Shown: in pieces, positions 17,800 to 26,292 of the stretch
Numbering within the stretch: the first letter of the stretch is position 1
How the letters are laid out: each line of letters starts with the position of its first letter
Assembly: GCA_035701265.1 (NCBI GenBank)
Contig: DASSNU010000007.1
Location: 62,001 to 126,000, forward strand
Direction of reading: 5' to 3'
Source: DASSNU01 sp035701265
GTDB taxonomy: Bacteria > Gemmatimonadota > Gemmatimonadetes > Gemmatimonadales > Gemmatimonadaceae
Length of the DNA: 64,000 nt
The notes under the pieces: generated by a model
Seen by the model: the letters and a program-made list of their open reading frames with translations, nothing else
Told to the model about the DNA's origin: nothing
Database searches by the model: none
Program-made: the position numbers and the translations under genes

Positions 17800-19185
17800 C
17801 TATGTCTGGAGGGTCCGAAGCCTTTCCCGAAGGCTGCGGACGCGCTGCGCGAATGTAGTGTCTGCTGCCAGTTGCTGATCCACTTTCTCCAGGCTGTGGA
17901 TGACCGTGGAATGATCTCGTCCCCCAAAGGCGTGCCCGATCTCTACTAGCTGCAGCCCGAGCAGCTCGCGGATGAGATACATGGCAACCTGGCGCGGAAT
18001 GGTCAGTTGTTTCGTCCGCGTCTTCGACTGGAGGCCGTGGATGGTAACCCCCCACTCCTTGGCGACTGCTGTCTGGATCGTGGCGGTGTCAAGCTGGGCA
18101 GGTAGGCCGCGACTGTTGCCGTTGCTCCGGATCTTTTCGCGGAGCGCTTCCTGGGCGAGCTCGACGCTGACCTCGCGGTGGCGCAGCGAAGCATAGGCGA
18201 GGAGCCTGATGATGGAGCCCTCGAGCTCGCGTACGCTCGAGCGCACGTGCTCGGCGATGAACCGGATGACATCGTCCGGAATGGTGTGCTCGAGATGGTC
18301 GAGGCGTGCCTTGTTCTGGAGAATGGCGATCCGATGCTCGAGATCGGGGAGCTCGATGTCGGCTACCATCCCCCACTGGAAGCGACTGACGAGGCGCGCT
18401 TCCAGCCCCGGAATCTCGCTCGGCGGGCGGTCGCTGGTGAGGATGATCTGTCGCCCTGCCTCGTAGAGCGCGTTGAACGTATGGAAGAACTCTTCTTGAG
18501 TTGCTTCGGTGCGCTTGAGGAAGTGGACGTCGTCCACCAGAAGGAGATCGGTCTCTCTGTAACGCCGGCGGAAGTCGTGTGTCTGCCGGCTCTGGATGGC
18601 ACCCACCAGTTCATTGGTGAACTGCTCGGTGCTGACGAAGCAGATGCGGGTGGTGGGCTTGTGGGCAAAGATCTCGTGTGCGACGGCCTGCATCAGGTGC
18701 GTCTTGCCGAGCCCTGTGGCACCGTAGATGAAGAGCGGGTTGTAGACCTTTCCCGGTGCCGCCGCCGCAGCCTGCGCCGCCGCTGCTGCGAGCTCGTTCG
18801 ACTTCCCGATGACGAAGTTTTCGAACGTGTACCGGGCGCTCAGTTGCGCGGTGACATCGTTGCCCGGCTGCTGGGGCTCCGTGTGTCGTGCAGGCGGCGC
18901 GACGAAGAGGTCCATCTGCGAGCGCCGCCGGCGCTCCTCATCGACGCGGAAGACTACCTGGAGGGGGTGGCCAACGGCGACGGGAGCCAACGTGGCGAGG
19001 AGGTGGGAGTGCTTCGACTCGTTCCAGTCGGCCGCGAATTCATCCGGGGTGCCAACCACGACTGTCTGCCCATCGAACTCCAGGGCTTCCGTAGGCTCGA
19101 GCCATGTGCGGTACGTCTGTTCCGGCAGCTCCTGACGAGCCCGGTCGAGTAGACGTGTCCAAACCTCACTCGCGGTCAACGACAT
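17800..19185 (-). CDS. dnaA: Chromosomal replication initiator DnaA
   Basis: A 461-residue AAA+ initiator. Domain I (about 1-85) begins MSLTASEVWTRLLDRAR; a short linker rich in Gln and Pro follows; domain III has Walker A GATGLGKT (155-162), Walker B LLLVDDVHF and a sensor region; domain IV ends with the DnaA signature GGRDHSTVIHSLEKVDQQL, which binds DnaA boxes. The ATG at 19185 matches the family start; the upstream extension to 19299 is not DnaA-like. A promoter containing a DnaA box precedes it, suggesting autoregulation. It is divergent from rpmH, the classical origin arrangement. Confidence 0.97.
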   Translation of the reverse strand: MSLTASEVWTRLLDRARQELPEQTYRTWLEPTEALEFDGQTVVVGTPDEFAADWNESKHSHLLATLAPVAVGHPLQVVFRVDEERRRRSQMDLFVAPPARHTEPQQPGNDVTAQLSARYTFENFVIGKSNELAAAAAQAAAAAPGKVYNPLFIYGATGLGKTHLMQAVAHEIFAHKPTTRICFVSTEQFTNELVGAIQSRQTHDFRRRYRETDLLLVDDVHFLKRTEATQEEFFHTFNALYEAGRQIILTSDRPPSEIPGLEARLVSRFQWGMVADIELPDLEHRIAILQNKARLDHLEHTIPDDVIRFIAEHVRSSVRELEGSIIRLLAYASLRHREVSVELAQEALREKIRSNGNSRGLPAQLDTATIQTAVAKEWGVTIHGLQSKTRTKQLTIPRQVAMYLIRELLGLQLVEIGHAFGGRDHSTVIHSLEKVDQQLAADTTFAQRVRSLRERLRTLQT

Positions 19186-19221
19186 GGGGTACAGGCGGGG
19201 TGTCCAGAAGCAGGGGCGGCG

Positions 19222-19250
19222 AAGGTAGACCGCCGATGTGGAAAAGTCAA
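19222..19250 (-). promoter_or_regulatory. dnaA promoter with embedded DnaA box
   Basis: Minus strand: TTGACT (19245-19250), 17-base spacer, TACCTT (19222-19227). The spacer start contains TTTTCCACA (19237-19245), one mismatch from the DnaA-box consensus, overlapping the -35 edge, so DnaA could repress its own promoter. Confidence 0.65.
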
Positions 19251-19329
19251 TGACGCCCGGACGGGCGGGCAGATGGTCCGCTACAGACTCCTGACACACC
19301 GCGAGCCTGTCTGCATCGCGGACCGTCCG

Positions 19330-19358
19330 TTGACGGTATCACGTGGCGGGACTAAGTT
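19330..19358 (+). promoter_or_regulatory. rpmH-rnpA promoter
   Basis: TTGACG (19330-19335), 17-base spacer, TAAGTT (19353-19358). Transcription would start near 19365, leaving about 40 bases of leader before rpmH. It is divergent from the dnaA promoter 80 bases away. Confidence 0.65.
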
Positions 19359-19406
19359 TATCGTTCTGGGCTCAAGTCTCGTTCCTGCATTGCGTTCGGA
19401 GTACTC

Positions 19407-19571
19407 ATGGCGAAGCCGACGTACCGTCCCCGCAACAAGCGCCGGATCCGGACTCACGGATTCCGCACGCGCATGTCGACCCGTTGGGGGCGTGAAGTGC
19501 TCAGCCGCCGTCGGAAGAAGGGTCGCAAGCGGCTCACGGTTCAACTCCCATCCAAGTACGCCGGAGCCTGA
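19407..19571 (+). CDS. rpmH: 50S ribosomal protein L34
   Basis: A 54-residue, highly basic protein of the large subunit, too short for routine ORF lists. It begins MAKPTYRPRNKRRIRTHGF and continues with RMSTRWGREVLSRRRKKGRK, the expected L34 pattern with its conserved RT-GF-R core; the C-terminus is about eight residues longer than the usual 44-46. GGAG lies five bases before the ATG. It is the first gene of the origin-proximal cluster and overlaps the rnpA frame. Confidence 0.96.
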   Translation: MAKPTYRPRNKRRIRTHGFRTRMSTRWGREVLSRRRKKGRKRLTVQLPSKYAGA

Positions 19572-19929
19572 GCGGGCTCGCTTTCCCCGGCACCGGCGGC
19601 TGACGCGTGGCGCGGAGCTGCGCGCAGTGGGCCGGAAGGGGGAGGGTCGGCGTCTTCGGACCACACACTTGGACCTCCGGGCGAGCGACTGCCCCACCGG
19701 CAAGGCGCGAGTAGGATTCATCGTGCCGAAGTACGGCCATTCGGCAGTGGAGCGTAACCAGCTCAAGCGCCGTCTTCGGGAGATTGTCCGCCGGTCCATC
19801 CTGGCGCAGCTGCAGGATACGGATGTCGTGGTGCGAGCGCGTGCCGAGGCGTACGATGTGTCGTACGCCTCACTGGCTGCGGAGCTCATCGCTGGCGTAG
19901 GCCGGCTCGGCATCTCCAGGAGACGTTGA
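19492..19929 (+). CDS. rnpA: RNase P protein component
   Basis: The protein cofactor of RNase P, which binds the tRNA 5' leader with the rnpB RNA. The conserved part begins around 19586 (RHRRLTRGAELRAV) and includes the RNR-like motif AVERNQLKRRLREIVR. No ATG exists near it. The nearest plausible start is a GTG at 19492 with GGGGG upstream, which makes a 145-residue protein and overlaps the last 80 bases of rpmH in another frame. A TTG at 19390, upstream of rpmH, is an alternative; the frame is open across all of rpmH. The product is certain; the start is not. Confidence 0.85.
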   Translation: MKCSAAVGRRVASGSRFNSHPSTPEPERARFPRHRRLTRGAELRAVGRKGEGRRLRTTHLDLRASDCPTGKARVGFIVPKYGHSAVERNQLKRRLREIVRRSILAQLQDTDVVVRARAEAYDVSYASLAAELIAGVGRLGISRRR

Positions 19930-19931
19930 GC

Positions 19932-20141
19932 ATGCGCCGGCTCTGTATAGCGCTGGTGCGGGGATATCAACTCATCGTTTCCCCGCATCTGCCGCCATCC
20001 TGTCGCTTCTATCCGAGTTGTTCCGCCTATTCGCTCGAGGCGCTCGAGCGATATGGCGCAGCGCGAGGGACGTGGCTCACCCTCAAGCGTCTGGCACGCT
20101 GCCACCCCCTGCATCGGGGTGGCTTCGACCCTGTTCCCTGA
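19932..20141 (+). CDS. yidD: Membrane protein insertion efficiency factor YidD
   Basis: A 69-residue protein with an amphipathic N-terminus (RLCIALVRGYQLIVSPHLPP), the cysteine-bearing CRFYPSCSAYSLEALERYG segment and the C-terminal HPLHRGGFDPVP that defines the family. It helps YidC/Sec insert inner-membrane proteins. The ATG at 19932 is preferred over the TTG at 19926 because AGGAG lies nine bases before it. It sits two bases after rnpA and ends just before yidC, the conserved rpmH-rnpA-yidD-yidC order. Confidence 0.95.
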   Translation: MRRLCIALVRGYQLIVSPHLPPSCRFYPSCSAYSLEALERYGAARGTWLTLKRLARCHPLHRGGFDPVP

Positions 20142-20157
20142 TTTTCGCCCAGCTCCG

Positions 20158-21846
20158 ATGGAGAAGCGTCTCCTCCTCGCAGTACTCCTGACCGTGCTGG
20201 TCGTGGTCATCACGCCCAAGCTCTTACCTCGTCGTCCGGTGGCCGTGTTGCCGGACAGCACGGCGCTGAGTACGGGCGGGCCGGACACGACACCGCGTCC
20301 CCAAACGAACCGTGCCGATACGATCGCGGCTCCGAGGCGGATCGGCGCCGGAGGGTCGTTCTTCACGCTGACCGATACGGCGGCGTTCAGGATCCCGGCC
20401 GAAACCAGCTCAGCTGCAACGACGGTCGCCACCTACACGTTCAGCAACGTCGGGGCGACTCCGGTCGGTGTGCAGTTGCATCAGTACCGAGACCTGGGTC
20501 CGGGCGACGGACCGGTTCAGCTCGTGCGTCCGGGCGTGCCGCTCCTGGCGTACCGCCTCGTGATGGGCGTCGATACCGTGCCGCTCGAGAGCGTGCGCTT
20601 CACGGCGAATCGCAGCACCGGGGCGCCAGCGACATCCGCGGCGGGAGGTGCTCCGCTGACGTTCGAGGCGATGCTCGATTCGCTCACCGTCGCGATCACC
20701 TACGACTTCGTCCCGAACAGCTACCTGGTGCACGTCACCGGCAGCGTGCGAGGCCGCGTTCCACCCGGGAGCGCGGTGGAGGTCCTCATGCCGCGCGGGC
20801 TTCGCTCGCAGGAAGCGGACACGGCCGATGACCGCACGCATCGAGCCTTCGTGCTCAAACCGACCGACGACGACGTGGAGAGCATTGCGTTCAACAAGCT
20901 CGACACGGCGCAGGTGCGTGTGGACACGGGGTCGTATTCGTGGATGGCGACGCGGAACAAGTACTTCATCGCCGTCCTGCTGGCTCACGACGCTCAGCCG
21001 CCATTCCGCATGGTGGGTATGCGAGCCTGGGCTCCGGTCGGGCGCCAGATCGGCGCGGCCGACGGCATGGTGCTGCAGCCGCTCGACCGCAACGGCGCCT
21101 TCGGCTTCGACCTGTACGCGGGGCCGCAGGAGTGGCGGCGCCTACGCGCTCTGGGGCACGAGCTCGAGCACGCCAATCCGTACGGGAGTTTTCTCCGGCC
21201 GATCGTGGAGCCGTTCGCCAACGTGGTGATGCGCGTCCTGCTCTGGATGCACGAGCGATTCTCGCTCAACTACGGGTGGGTGGTCGTGATCTTCGGCGTC
21301 GTCATCCGGTTGTTGTTGTGGCCGCTCAACCAGAAATCGATGCGCGCCAACATCCGGATGCAGCAGATCCAACCCGAGCTGCAGGAGATTCAGCGGAAGT
21401 ACAAGAAGCAACCGGAAAAGCAGCAGGCGGAGATGATGAAGCTGTACCAGAAGCATGGCATGAGCCCGTTCAGCATGTTCAGCGGGTGTCTCCCCATGCT
21501 CCTGCCCATGCCCATCCTGTTCGCCCTGTACTTCGTATTTCTCAACACGATCGAGTTCCGTGGCGTACCGTTCCTCTGGATGACGGACATCTCGCAGCGC
21601 GATCCGTACTGGATCACCCCGATCGCCATGGGCCTGTCGATGTTCGTCATGTCGTGGATCGGGTTGCGGGCGGCTCCCAAGAACCCGCAGTCGCGGATGA
21701 TGGCGTACGTGATGCCTGTCGCCATGACGGCGATCTTCTGGCGCTTTGCCGCGGGACTCAACCTCTACTACGCGGTGCAGAACATCGCCGCCATCCCGCA
21801 GCAATGGATCCTCGCGCGCGAACGGCAAAAGGTCGCCAGCAAGTAG
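20158..21846 (+). CDS. yidC: Membrane protein insertase YidC
   Basis: A 562-residue inner-membrane insertase. An N-terminal anchor (LLLAVLLTVLVVVITPKLL) is followed by a proline-rich linker and a large periplasmic beta domain (about 60-330), as in Gram-negative YidC. The conserved five-helix core begins around NYGWVVVIFGVVIRLLLWPL, which carries the essential groove arginine, followed by the cytoplasmic coiled hairpin QQIQPELQEIQRKYKKQ. The last helices include LNLYYAVQNIAAIPQQWIL. The ATG at 20158 matches the family start. Confidence 0.96.
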   Translation: MEKRLLLAVLLTVLVVVITPKLLPRRPVAVLPDSTALSTGGPDTTPRPQTNRADTIAAPRRIGAGGSFFTLTDTAAFRIPAETSSAATTVATYTFSNVGATPVGVQLHQYRDLGPGDGPVQLVRPGVPLLAYRLVMGVDTVPLESVRFTANRSTGAPATSAAGGAPLTFEAMLDSLTVAITYDFVPNSYLVHVTGSVRGRVPPGSAVEVLMPRGLRSQEADTADDRTHRAFVLKPTDDDVESIAFNKLDTAQVRVDTGSYSWMATRNKYFIAVLLAHDAQPPFRMVGMRAWAPVGRQIGAADGMVLQPLDRNGAFGFDLYAGPQEWRRLRALGHELEHANPYGSFLRPIVEPFANVVMRVLLWMHERFSLNYGWVVVIFGVVIRLLLWPLNQKSMRANIRMQQIQPELQEIQRKYKKQPEKQQAEMMKLYQKHGMSPFSMFSGCLPMLLPMPILFALYFVFLNTIEFRGVPFLWMTDISQRDPYWITPIAMGLSMFVMSWIGLRAAPKNPQSRMMAYVMPVAMTAIFWRFAAGLNLYYAVQNIAAIPQQWILARERQKVASK

Positions 21847-21860
21847 GGGCACCTCCGCCA

Positions 21861-22718
21861 GTGGCCGCCGCCGGCGGCCGCGCTCCGTCGGCCGAGCCTG
21901 CATCGCCGCTGGGGATCACCTACATCGGGCACGCCACGCTGCTGCTCGACTTCGGTGGGACGCGACTACTCACCGACCCCAACTTCGATCCGCAGCTCGG
22001 CGGCATCCTGCCACGGGTGTCGCCGCCTGGCATCGCGGCGGAGCTCCTGCCGCGGCTCCACGCCATCCTGCTCACGCACGCGCACGCGGATCACCTCTCC
22101 TTCACATCGCTCGACGCCCTCCCGCGCGACATCCCGCTCTATGCGCCACCCGTAGTGGCGCGCTGGCTCCAGCGGCGTGGCTACCGGCATGCGGAACCGC
22201 TCGCACCCGGCGCCGTCGCACACGTCGGCGACGTGCGCGTGGTTGCGGAGGCGGCGCGCCACCAGGGAGCGCGCTACGGCGTGGACCGCTGGCGAGGCGA
22301 CGCGAACTTCTACTTGCTCGAGCGAGCGTCGGGAGCCAGCGCCTTCTTTGCGGGGGACACGGGGCTCACTCCCAAGGCGCGCGATCTCGTGCGTGGGCGC
22401 CTGGGGCTGGGCGCGCGGATGCTGGACGTCGCTCTCCTTCCCATTGGTCACGCGCCATGGTGGAAGCCGGGTTTTCGCAAAGGGCACCTCACGGCGCAGG
22501 ACGCTCTGGCACTCTTTGCCGAGCTGGAGGCGCGCTACTTCATTCCCTACCATTGGGGAACGTTCCACCACCTTTCGGCGGGCGCCTTCGACGCGATCGT
22601 GCGGCTGCGGGCGCTCCTGCGAAACCATGCCGCAGCACATGCCGTGCGCGTGCTGGAACCCGGAAGCGCGTTCCAGGTGGACACGCCGCCCGGCGTGCCC
22701 CCGGTCGTTGACCGCTGA
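21861..22718 (+). CDS. MBL-fold metallohydrolase (NAPE-PLD/UlaG-like)
   Basis: About 285 residues. ITYIGHATLLLDFGGTRLLTDP and the metal motif LLTHAHADHLSF (HxHxDH) are typical of the beta-lactamase fold; AGDTGL and LLPIGHAPWW followed by FIPYHWGTFH match the NAPE-PLD/RomA-like branch. Substrate unknown; relatives act on phospholipid or sugar-phosphate esters. The GTG at 21861 is the first in-frame start after the yidC stop, 14 bases away, without a good ribosome site, so the true start could be slightly different. It sits between yidC and mnmE on the same strand. Confidence 0.85.
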   Translation: MAAAGGRAPSAEPASPLGITYIGHATLLLDFGGTRLLTDPNFDPQLGGILPRVSPPGIAAELLPRLHAILLTHAHADHLSFTSLDALPRDIPLYAPPVVARWLQRRGYRHAEPLAPGAVAHVGDVRVVAEAARHQGARYGVDRWRGDANFYLLERASGASAFFAGDTGLTPKARDLVRGRLGLGARMLDVALLPIGHAPWWKPGFRKGHLTAQDALALFAELEARYFIPYHWGTFHHLSAGAFDAIVRLRALLRNHAAAHAVRVLEPGSAFQVDTPPGVPPVVDR

Positions 22719-22750
22719 CGCACCTACCTGGCCGCGGCGAGGGCGATGCG

Positions 22751-24178
22751 ATGGGCGGGCTCACGTATCCTGGCGGGGAGGACACCATCGCTGCGGTGGC
22801 AACGCCACCTGGGCGCGGAGCGATCGCCATTGTGCGAGTGAGCGGCCCCCTCGTGGCAGCCATCGCCACGAGAGTGCTCCGCCGCGCCGACCTGGCGCAT
22901 GGCCAGTCGGTCGTCACGAGCGTGCAGGCACCGGATACCGGCGAGACGATCGATCGCGCGGTGGCGACCTACTTCCGAGCGCCTCACTCCTACACGGGGG
23001 AGGATGTGCTCGAGATCTCCGTGCACGGGGGAGCGATCAGTCCGACGTTGACGTTGAATGCTCTGCTCGCCGCCGGCGCGCGCGAGGCGCTCCCGGGCGA
23101 GTTCACCCGCCGGGCCGTGCTCAACGGCAAGATGGATCTCCTGCAAGCCGAGGCGGTGGCCGACCTGGTCGACGCGCGGACGCTGCGCATGCACGCCGCA
23201 GCGGGGGCGCAGCTCGGCGGCGCCCTGTCGCACCGGATCGCATCGCTCCGGGACGCCGTGCTGGAGCTCGAGGCGCTCCTGGCGTACGACATTGATTTCC
23301 CCGAGGAGGATGAAGGGCCCGTGTCCCGCGAGCGTATCGTCGGCGCCGCGGAACACGTCTCTGCCGAGCTGGCCCAGTTAGGAGCGACGGCGGCGATCGG
23401 CGAAGCGGTGCGCGAGGGCGCTCCGATCGTGATCGCCGGCCCGCCGAACGCGGGGAAGTCTTCGTTGTTCAATGCCCTGGTGGGGTCGGCGAGAGCGATC
23501 GTGACCGACGTACCCGGCACCACGCGGGATGCGATCGAAGCGGTGGTGGACATGGGACGCTGGCCGGTCAGGCTCGTGGATACGGCGGGGCTGCGTGTGA
23601 CGTCGGACGTGGTGGAACGGTTGGGGATCGAGGCGAGCGAGCAGTGGCTCGCCCGCGCGACGCTGGTGCTGGCATGCGGCTCGACGGCGGAGGAGCTGGC
23701 CGCCGCCATCCGACACATCCACCAACTGCGTCCCGTGCCGGTGCTGGCGGTGTGGACGAAGACCGACGTCTCGCCCCCGCCGGCCGATTTATTAGCAATC
23801 GGACAACAAATAGCGCTTGCCGCGGGAGATCCGACTGCGCTGCCCCAGCCAGCCCCCGCGGTCGTGCCCGTGAGCGCGACCACGGGGGCGGGGCTCTCCG
23901 CGCTGCGGGACGCCATCGAACGCACGCTCGATGGATGCGAGGCGCCGGTGCCCGACGACGCGCCGCTTCTCACGCGAGAGCGGCACCGGCGCGCGGTGCG
24001 CCTCGCGGAGGAGGAGGTGCGCGCGTTTCTCTCTGCGTGGTGTGACGCGGGGGTGCCAGCGAGCGTGGCTGCCGTCCACCTGCGCGCCGCCGTTCAGGCG
24101 CTGGAAGGGATGATGGGAGCCGTCGGCGTGGAGGACGTGCTGGACCGGGTATTTCGGACCTTCTGCGTGGGGAAATAG
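22751..24178 (+). CDS. mnmE: tRNA-modifying GTPase MnmE
   Basis: A 475-residue protein that, with MnmG, installs the 5-carboxymethylaminomethyl group on wobble uridine 34 of tRNAs. The N-terminal folate-binding domain starts DTIAAVATPPGRGAIAIVR. The G domain has GPPNAGKSSLFN (G1), GTTRD (G2), DTAG (G3), TKTD (G4) and SATTG (G5). The C-terminal FCVGK is the MnmE signature with the catalytic cysteine. mnmG is not in this window. An AT-rich patch (23786-23816) in the G4-G5 interval uses rare TTA codons. Confidence 0.97.
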   Translation: MGGLTYPGGEDTIAAVATPPGRGAIAIVRVSGPLVAAIATRVLRRADLAHGQSVVTSVQAPDTGETIDRAVATYFRAPHSYTGEDVLEISVHGGAISPTLTLNALLAAGAREALPGEFTRRAVLNGKMDLLQAEAVADLVDARTLRMHAAAGAQLGGALSHRIASLRDAVLELEALLAYDIDFPEEDEGPVSRERIVGAAEHVSAELAQLGATAAIGEAVREGAPIVIAGPPNAGKSSLFNALVGSARAIVTDVPGTTRDAIEAVVDMGRWPVRLVDTAGLRVTSDVVERLGIEASEQWLARATLVLACGSTAEELAAAIRHIHQLRPVPVLAVWTKTDVSPPPADLLAIGQQIALAAGDPTALPQPAPAVVPVSATTGAGLSALRDAIERTLDGCEAPVPDDAPLLTRERHRRAVRLAEEEVRAFLSAWCDAGVPASVAAVHLRAAVQALEGMMGAVGVEDVLDRVFRTFCVGK

Positions 24179-24209
24179 TGGCGACCACCGGCAGCGCAGG
24201 CGCGCGCGA

Positions 24210-25148
24210 TCAGGCGGACGCGGCCTCCGATCCGGCCACACGGGCGAGCTCCTCCGCGCTCGCCCGCACCGCCCACGCCAGGCCACGGTCCGCCACCGCC
24301 CGCTCCACCATGCGTGTGCCTACGAAGTACCCGGCGCGTTCCGGGATCACGTACCGATCCACCGTCCGCGCCTCATCGCTCACGCCGCCGGAGAGGTAGC
24401 GGAGCCGGAGGCCGAGCCCTGCGTGGTCGAGGTCGGGAACGATCGCCTGCGCGATGATCGGCTCGAGCTCGCGCACGCGCGCGTACTGGCGCCGCTCATA
24501 GCCGAAGTACTCCCACTCCGCGTGTCCCGGGCTCGCGCCGCGCGCGGTCTGGACGGCCAACCCCTCGTTCAGCAGCAATTCGCGGAGCGGGGCCCGGCGC
24601 CCCGTGTCCCAGTACGAGTAGTATCCGCCCGCCTCGTCGACCAACCGCCGCATGAGCGCTCGGCTGGTGGGGGACGTGTAGCGCACCGTGTGGGCGATCT
24701 CGTGGGCCAACCAGAGCGGAATCAGCGCCGGATCGAGCCCGAGCCCCTGCGTCTCCGCGTTGGTGACACCGGTAAAGTGCTCGAGGCACACGAAGGCGAC
24801 TCCACGTCCTTCGGTGACCAGCTCCCCGGCGTTGGCCGCGCCCACGCCGACCATGAGCACCACGTCGATGTCCGTGTCGATCTCCAGCAACTCCGTGCAC
24901 CGCAACTCGGTTTCGCGGGCGAGCGATACGACATCGGTGCGCTCGAGCATGGCGCGCAGATCGGCGCGATCGGCCAGCGCTGCGGCGCGCGCGACATCGT
25001 CGAAATGCGGACTGTACGGATCGACGACGTAATTGTACCAGTACGGCTCGAGTAGACGGCGGTGGGTGGTGAAGTAGCGCCGGTACGCGGTGAGAGGATC
25101 GGTGCTGTTGAGAACGGCGAAGAAGTCTGGTAGGAGGTTGATCAGCAT
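24210..25148 (-). CDS. DUF2268-like putative zinc metallopeptidase
   Basis: A 312-residue protein with a metalloprotease motif LAHEIAHTVRY (HExxH) around residue 168 and a downstream LLNEGLAVQTA that could supply the third zinc ligand glutamate, the arrangement seen in DUF2268 putative proteases. No signal peptide is evident (it starts MLINLLPDFFAVLNSTDP), so it is likely cytoplasmic. It converges on mnmE with about 30 bases between stop codons and is divergent from the DUF2225 gene. Substrate unknown. Confidence 0.75.
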   Translation of the reverse strand: MLINLLPDFFAVLNSTDPLTAYRRYFTTHRRLLEPYWYNYVVDPYSPHFDDVARAAALADRADLRAMLERTDVVSLARETELRCTELLEIDTDIDVVLMVGVGAANAGELVTEGRGVAFVCLEHFTGVTNAETQGLGLDPALIPLWLAHEIAHTVRYTSPTSRALMRRLVDEAGGYYSYWDTGRRAPLRELLLNEGLAVQTARGASPGHAEWEYFGYERRQYARVRELEPIIAQAIVPDLDHAGLGLRLRYLSGGVSDEARTVDRYVIPERAGYFVGTRMVERAVADRGLAWAVRASAEELARVAGSEAASA

Positions 25149-25293
25149 CTACCGACGCAGGGCCGCGGAGAAAGCACGAGCGCGCACGCGGGGACGGGGC
25201 AAGATAGCCGCGCCCGAGAAGTCGAACAAGGGGACCGTTGGCGCTGGCACGCATCTTCCTTTTTGAAGGCGTGGGAGTGGGCGGGAGATGTAC

Positions 25294-25953
25294 ATGACCA
25301 CGCTTCGACAAATTCACCTGACCTGTCCAGTGTGCGGCAACCGCTTCGCATCGCAAGCGGTGCTGTCCACGAATTCGTTCGGCGGCAAGCGGACCGACTT
25401 TCACGAGCGCGCAGCGGGCACGCAGCCGCTGCCGTACTTCATCCACGTGTGCTCGACGTGCGGCTATGCCGGAAGCGAGCGCGACTTCGGCGACGATGCG
25501 GATGTCACCTTCACACTCAAGGAGCACCTGCTCACCGAGCTGACGCCCCGCGTCACCGCCACGGCTGGTACGTTCACCGGTTCCGAGAAGTACGAGTTGG
25601 CCGCGCGGATCGCGGAGTGGCAGGGGGCGGAACCGCGGCGCATCGCCGATCTCTACTTGCGGGCGGCGTGGTGCTGCGTGGATGAAGGGGACGTGGAGGC
25701 CGAGCGGTACTTTCGCCGCCACGCGGCCTGGGCGTTTGAACGGGCGCTGGCCTCGTTCGATGGTGTGGAGCGGGACGAGCGCGCTGTGCTGACCTATCTT
25801 ACGGGCGAGCTGTGGCGGCGCATCGGCGATCTCGAGCAGGCGAATCGCTGGTTCGACCGCGTGCCGGAGGAGGTCACGAGTCCGGCGGCACAGCAGTGGG
25901 TGGTGGACGCCGCACGCCAGCAGCGGGATTGCGCCCGGGAGTGGTTCGCCTGA
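25294..25953 (+). CDS. DUF2225 zinc-ribbon protein
   Basis: A 219-residue cytoplasmic protein. CPVCGN near residue 12 and CSTCGYAG near 50 provide four cysteines for a zinc ribbon, and the rest is helical, resembling tetratricopeptide repeats (YLRAAWCCVDEG, ERYFRRHAAWAFERAL). This is the DUF2225 pattern; the function is not established. The ATG at 25294 is preferred over one at 25288 because GGGAG lies six bases upstream. Confidence 0.85.
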   Translation: MTTLRQIHLTCPVCGNRFASQAVLSTNSFGGKRTDFHERAAGTQPLPYFIHVCSTCGYAGSERDFGDDADVTFTLKEHLLTELTPRVTATAGTFTGSEKYELAARIAEWQGAEPRRIADLYLRAAWCCVDEGDVEAERYFRRHAAWAFERALASFDGVERDERAVLTYLTGELWRRIGDLEQANRWFDRVPEEVTSPAAQQWVVDAARQQRDCAREWFA

Positions 25954-26115
25954 ACCGCATTGCCCGTCGGTGCTAGCCGGCTCGCGTCGCCGCCTTCGAG
26001 AGACCGTACTTCGGGGCGCGCGGGCCCGGCACGTGCTGCGCGCTCGCCCATCACTGGCGCGCAACGGTCGCGGGGGGTGGTGGAAGGGGTGGGGCGAGAG
26101 GTAGTATGTTCGCGC

Positions 26116-26292
26116 ATGAAAGAATATCAGGTGGTCATCCACAAGACCTCACGCCGCGCCCGCGCAGACGAAGACGCGCTCACCGATCTGCTCAACGAGC
26201 GCAGCCGTAGCGGGTGGGAGCCTGCCCTGCTCACACAACATGCCGACCGGTTGACGGTGGTCTTTCAGCGGACCGCCGCCGAGGAAGCCTGA
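26116..26292 (+). CDS. DUF4177-like small protein
   Basis: A 58-residue protein starting MKEYQVVIHKTSRRAR. The pattern YQVV, then LTDLLNERSRSGWEPALL, then a final beta strand (LTVVFQR) resembles the DUF4177 family of small cytoplasmic proteins of unknown role. A TAGTAT -10-like element (26102-26107) ends eight bases before the ATG, so the message may be leaderless. The stop codon directly precedes the GTG of the next gene, suggesting co-translation with the beta-CASP nuclease. Confidence 0.65.
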   Translation: MKEYQVVIHKTSRRARADEDALTDLLNERSRSGWEPALLTQHADRLTVVFQRTAAEEA

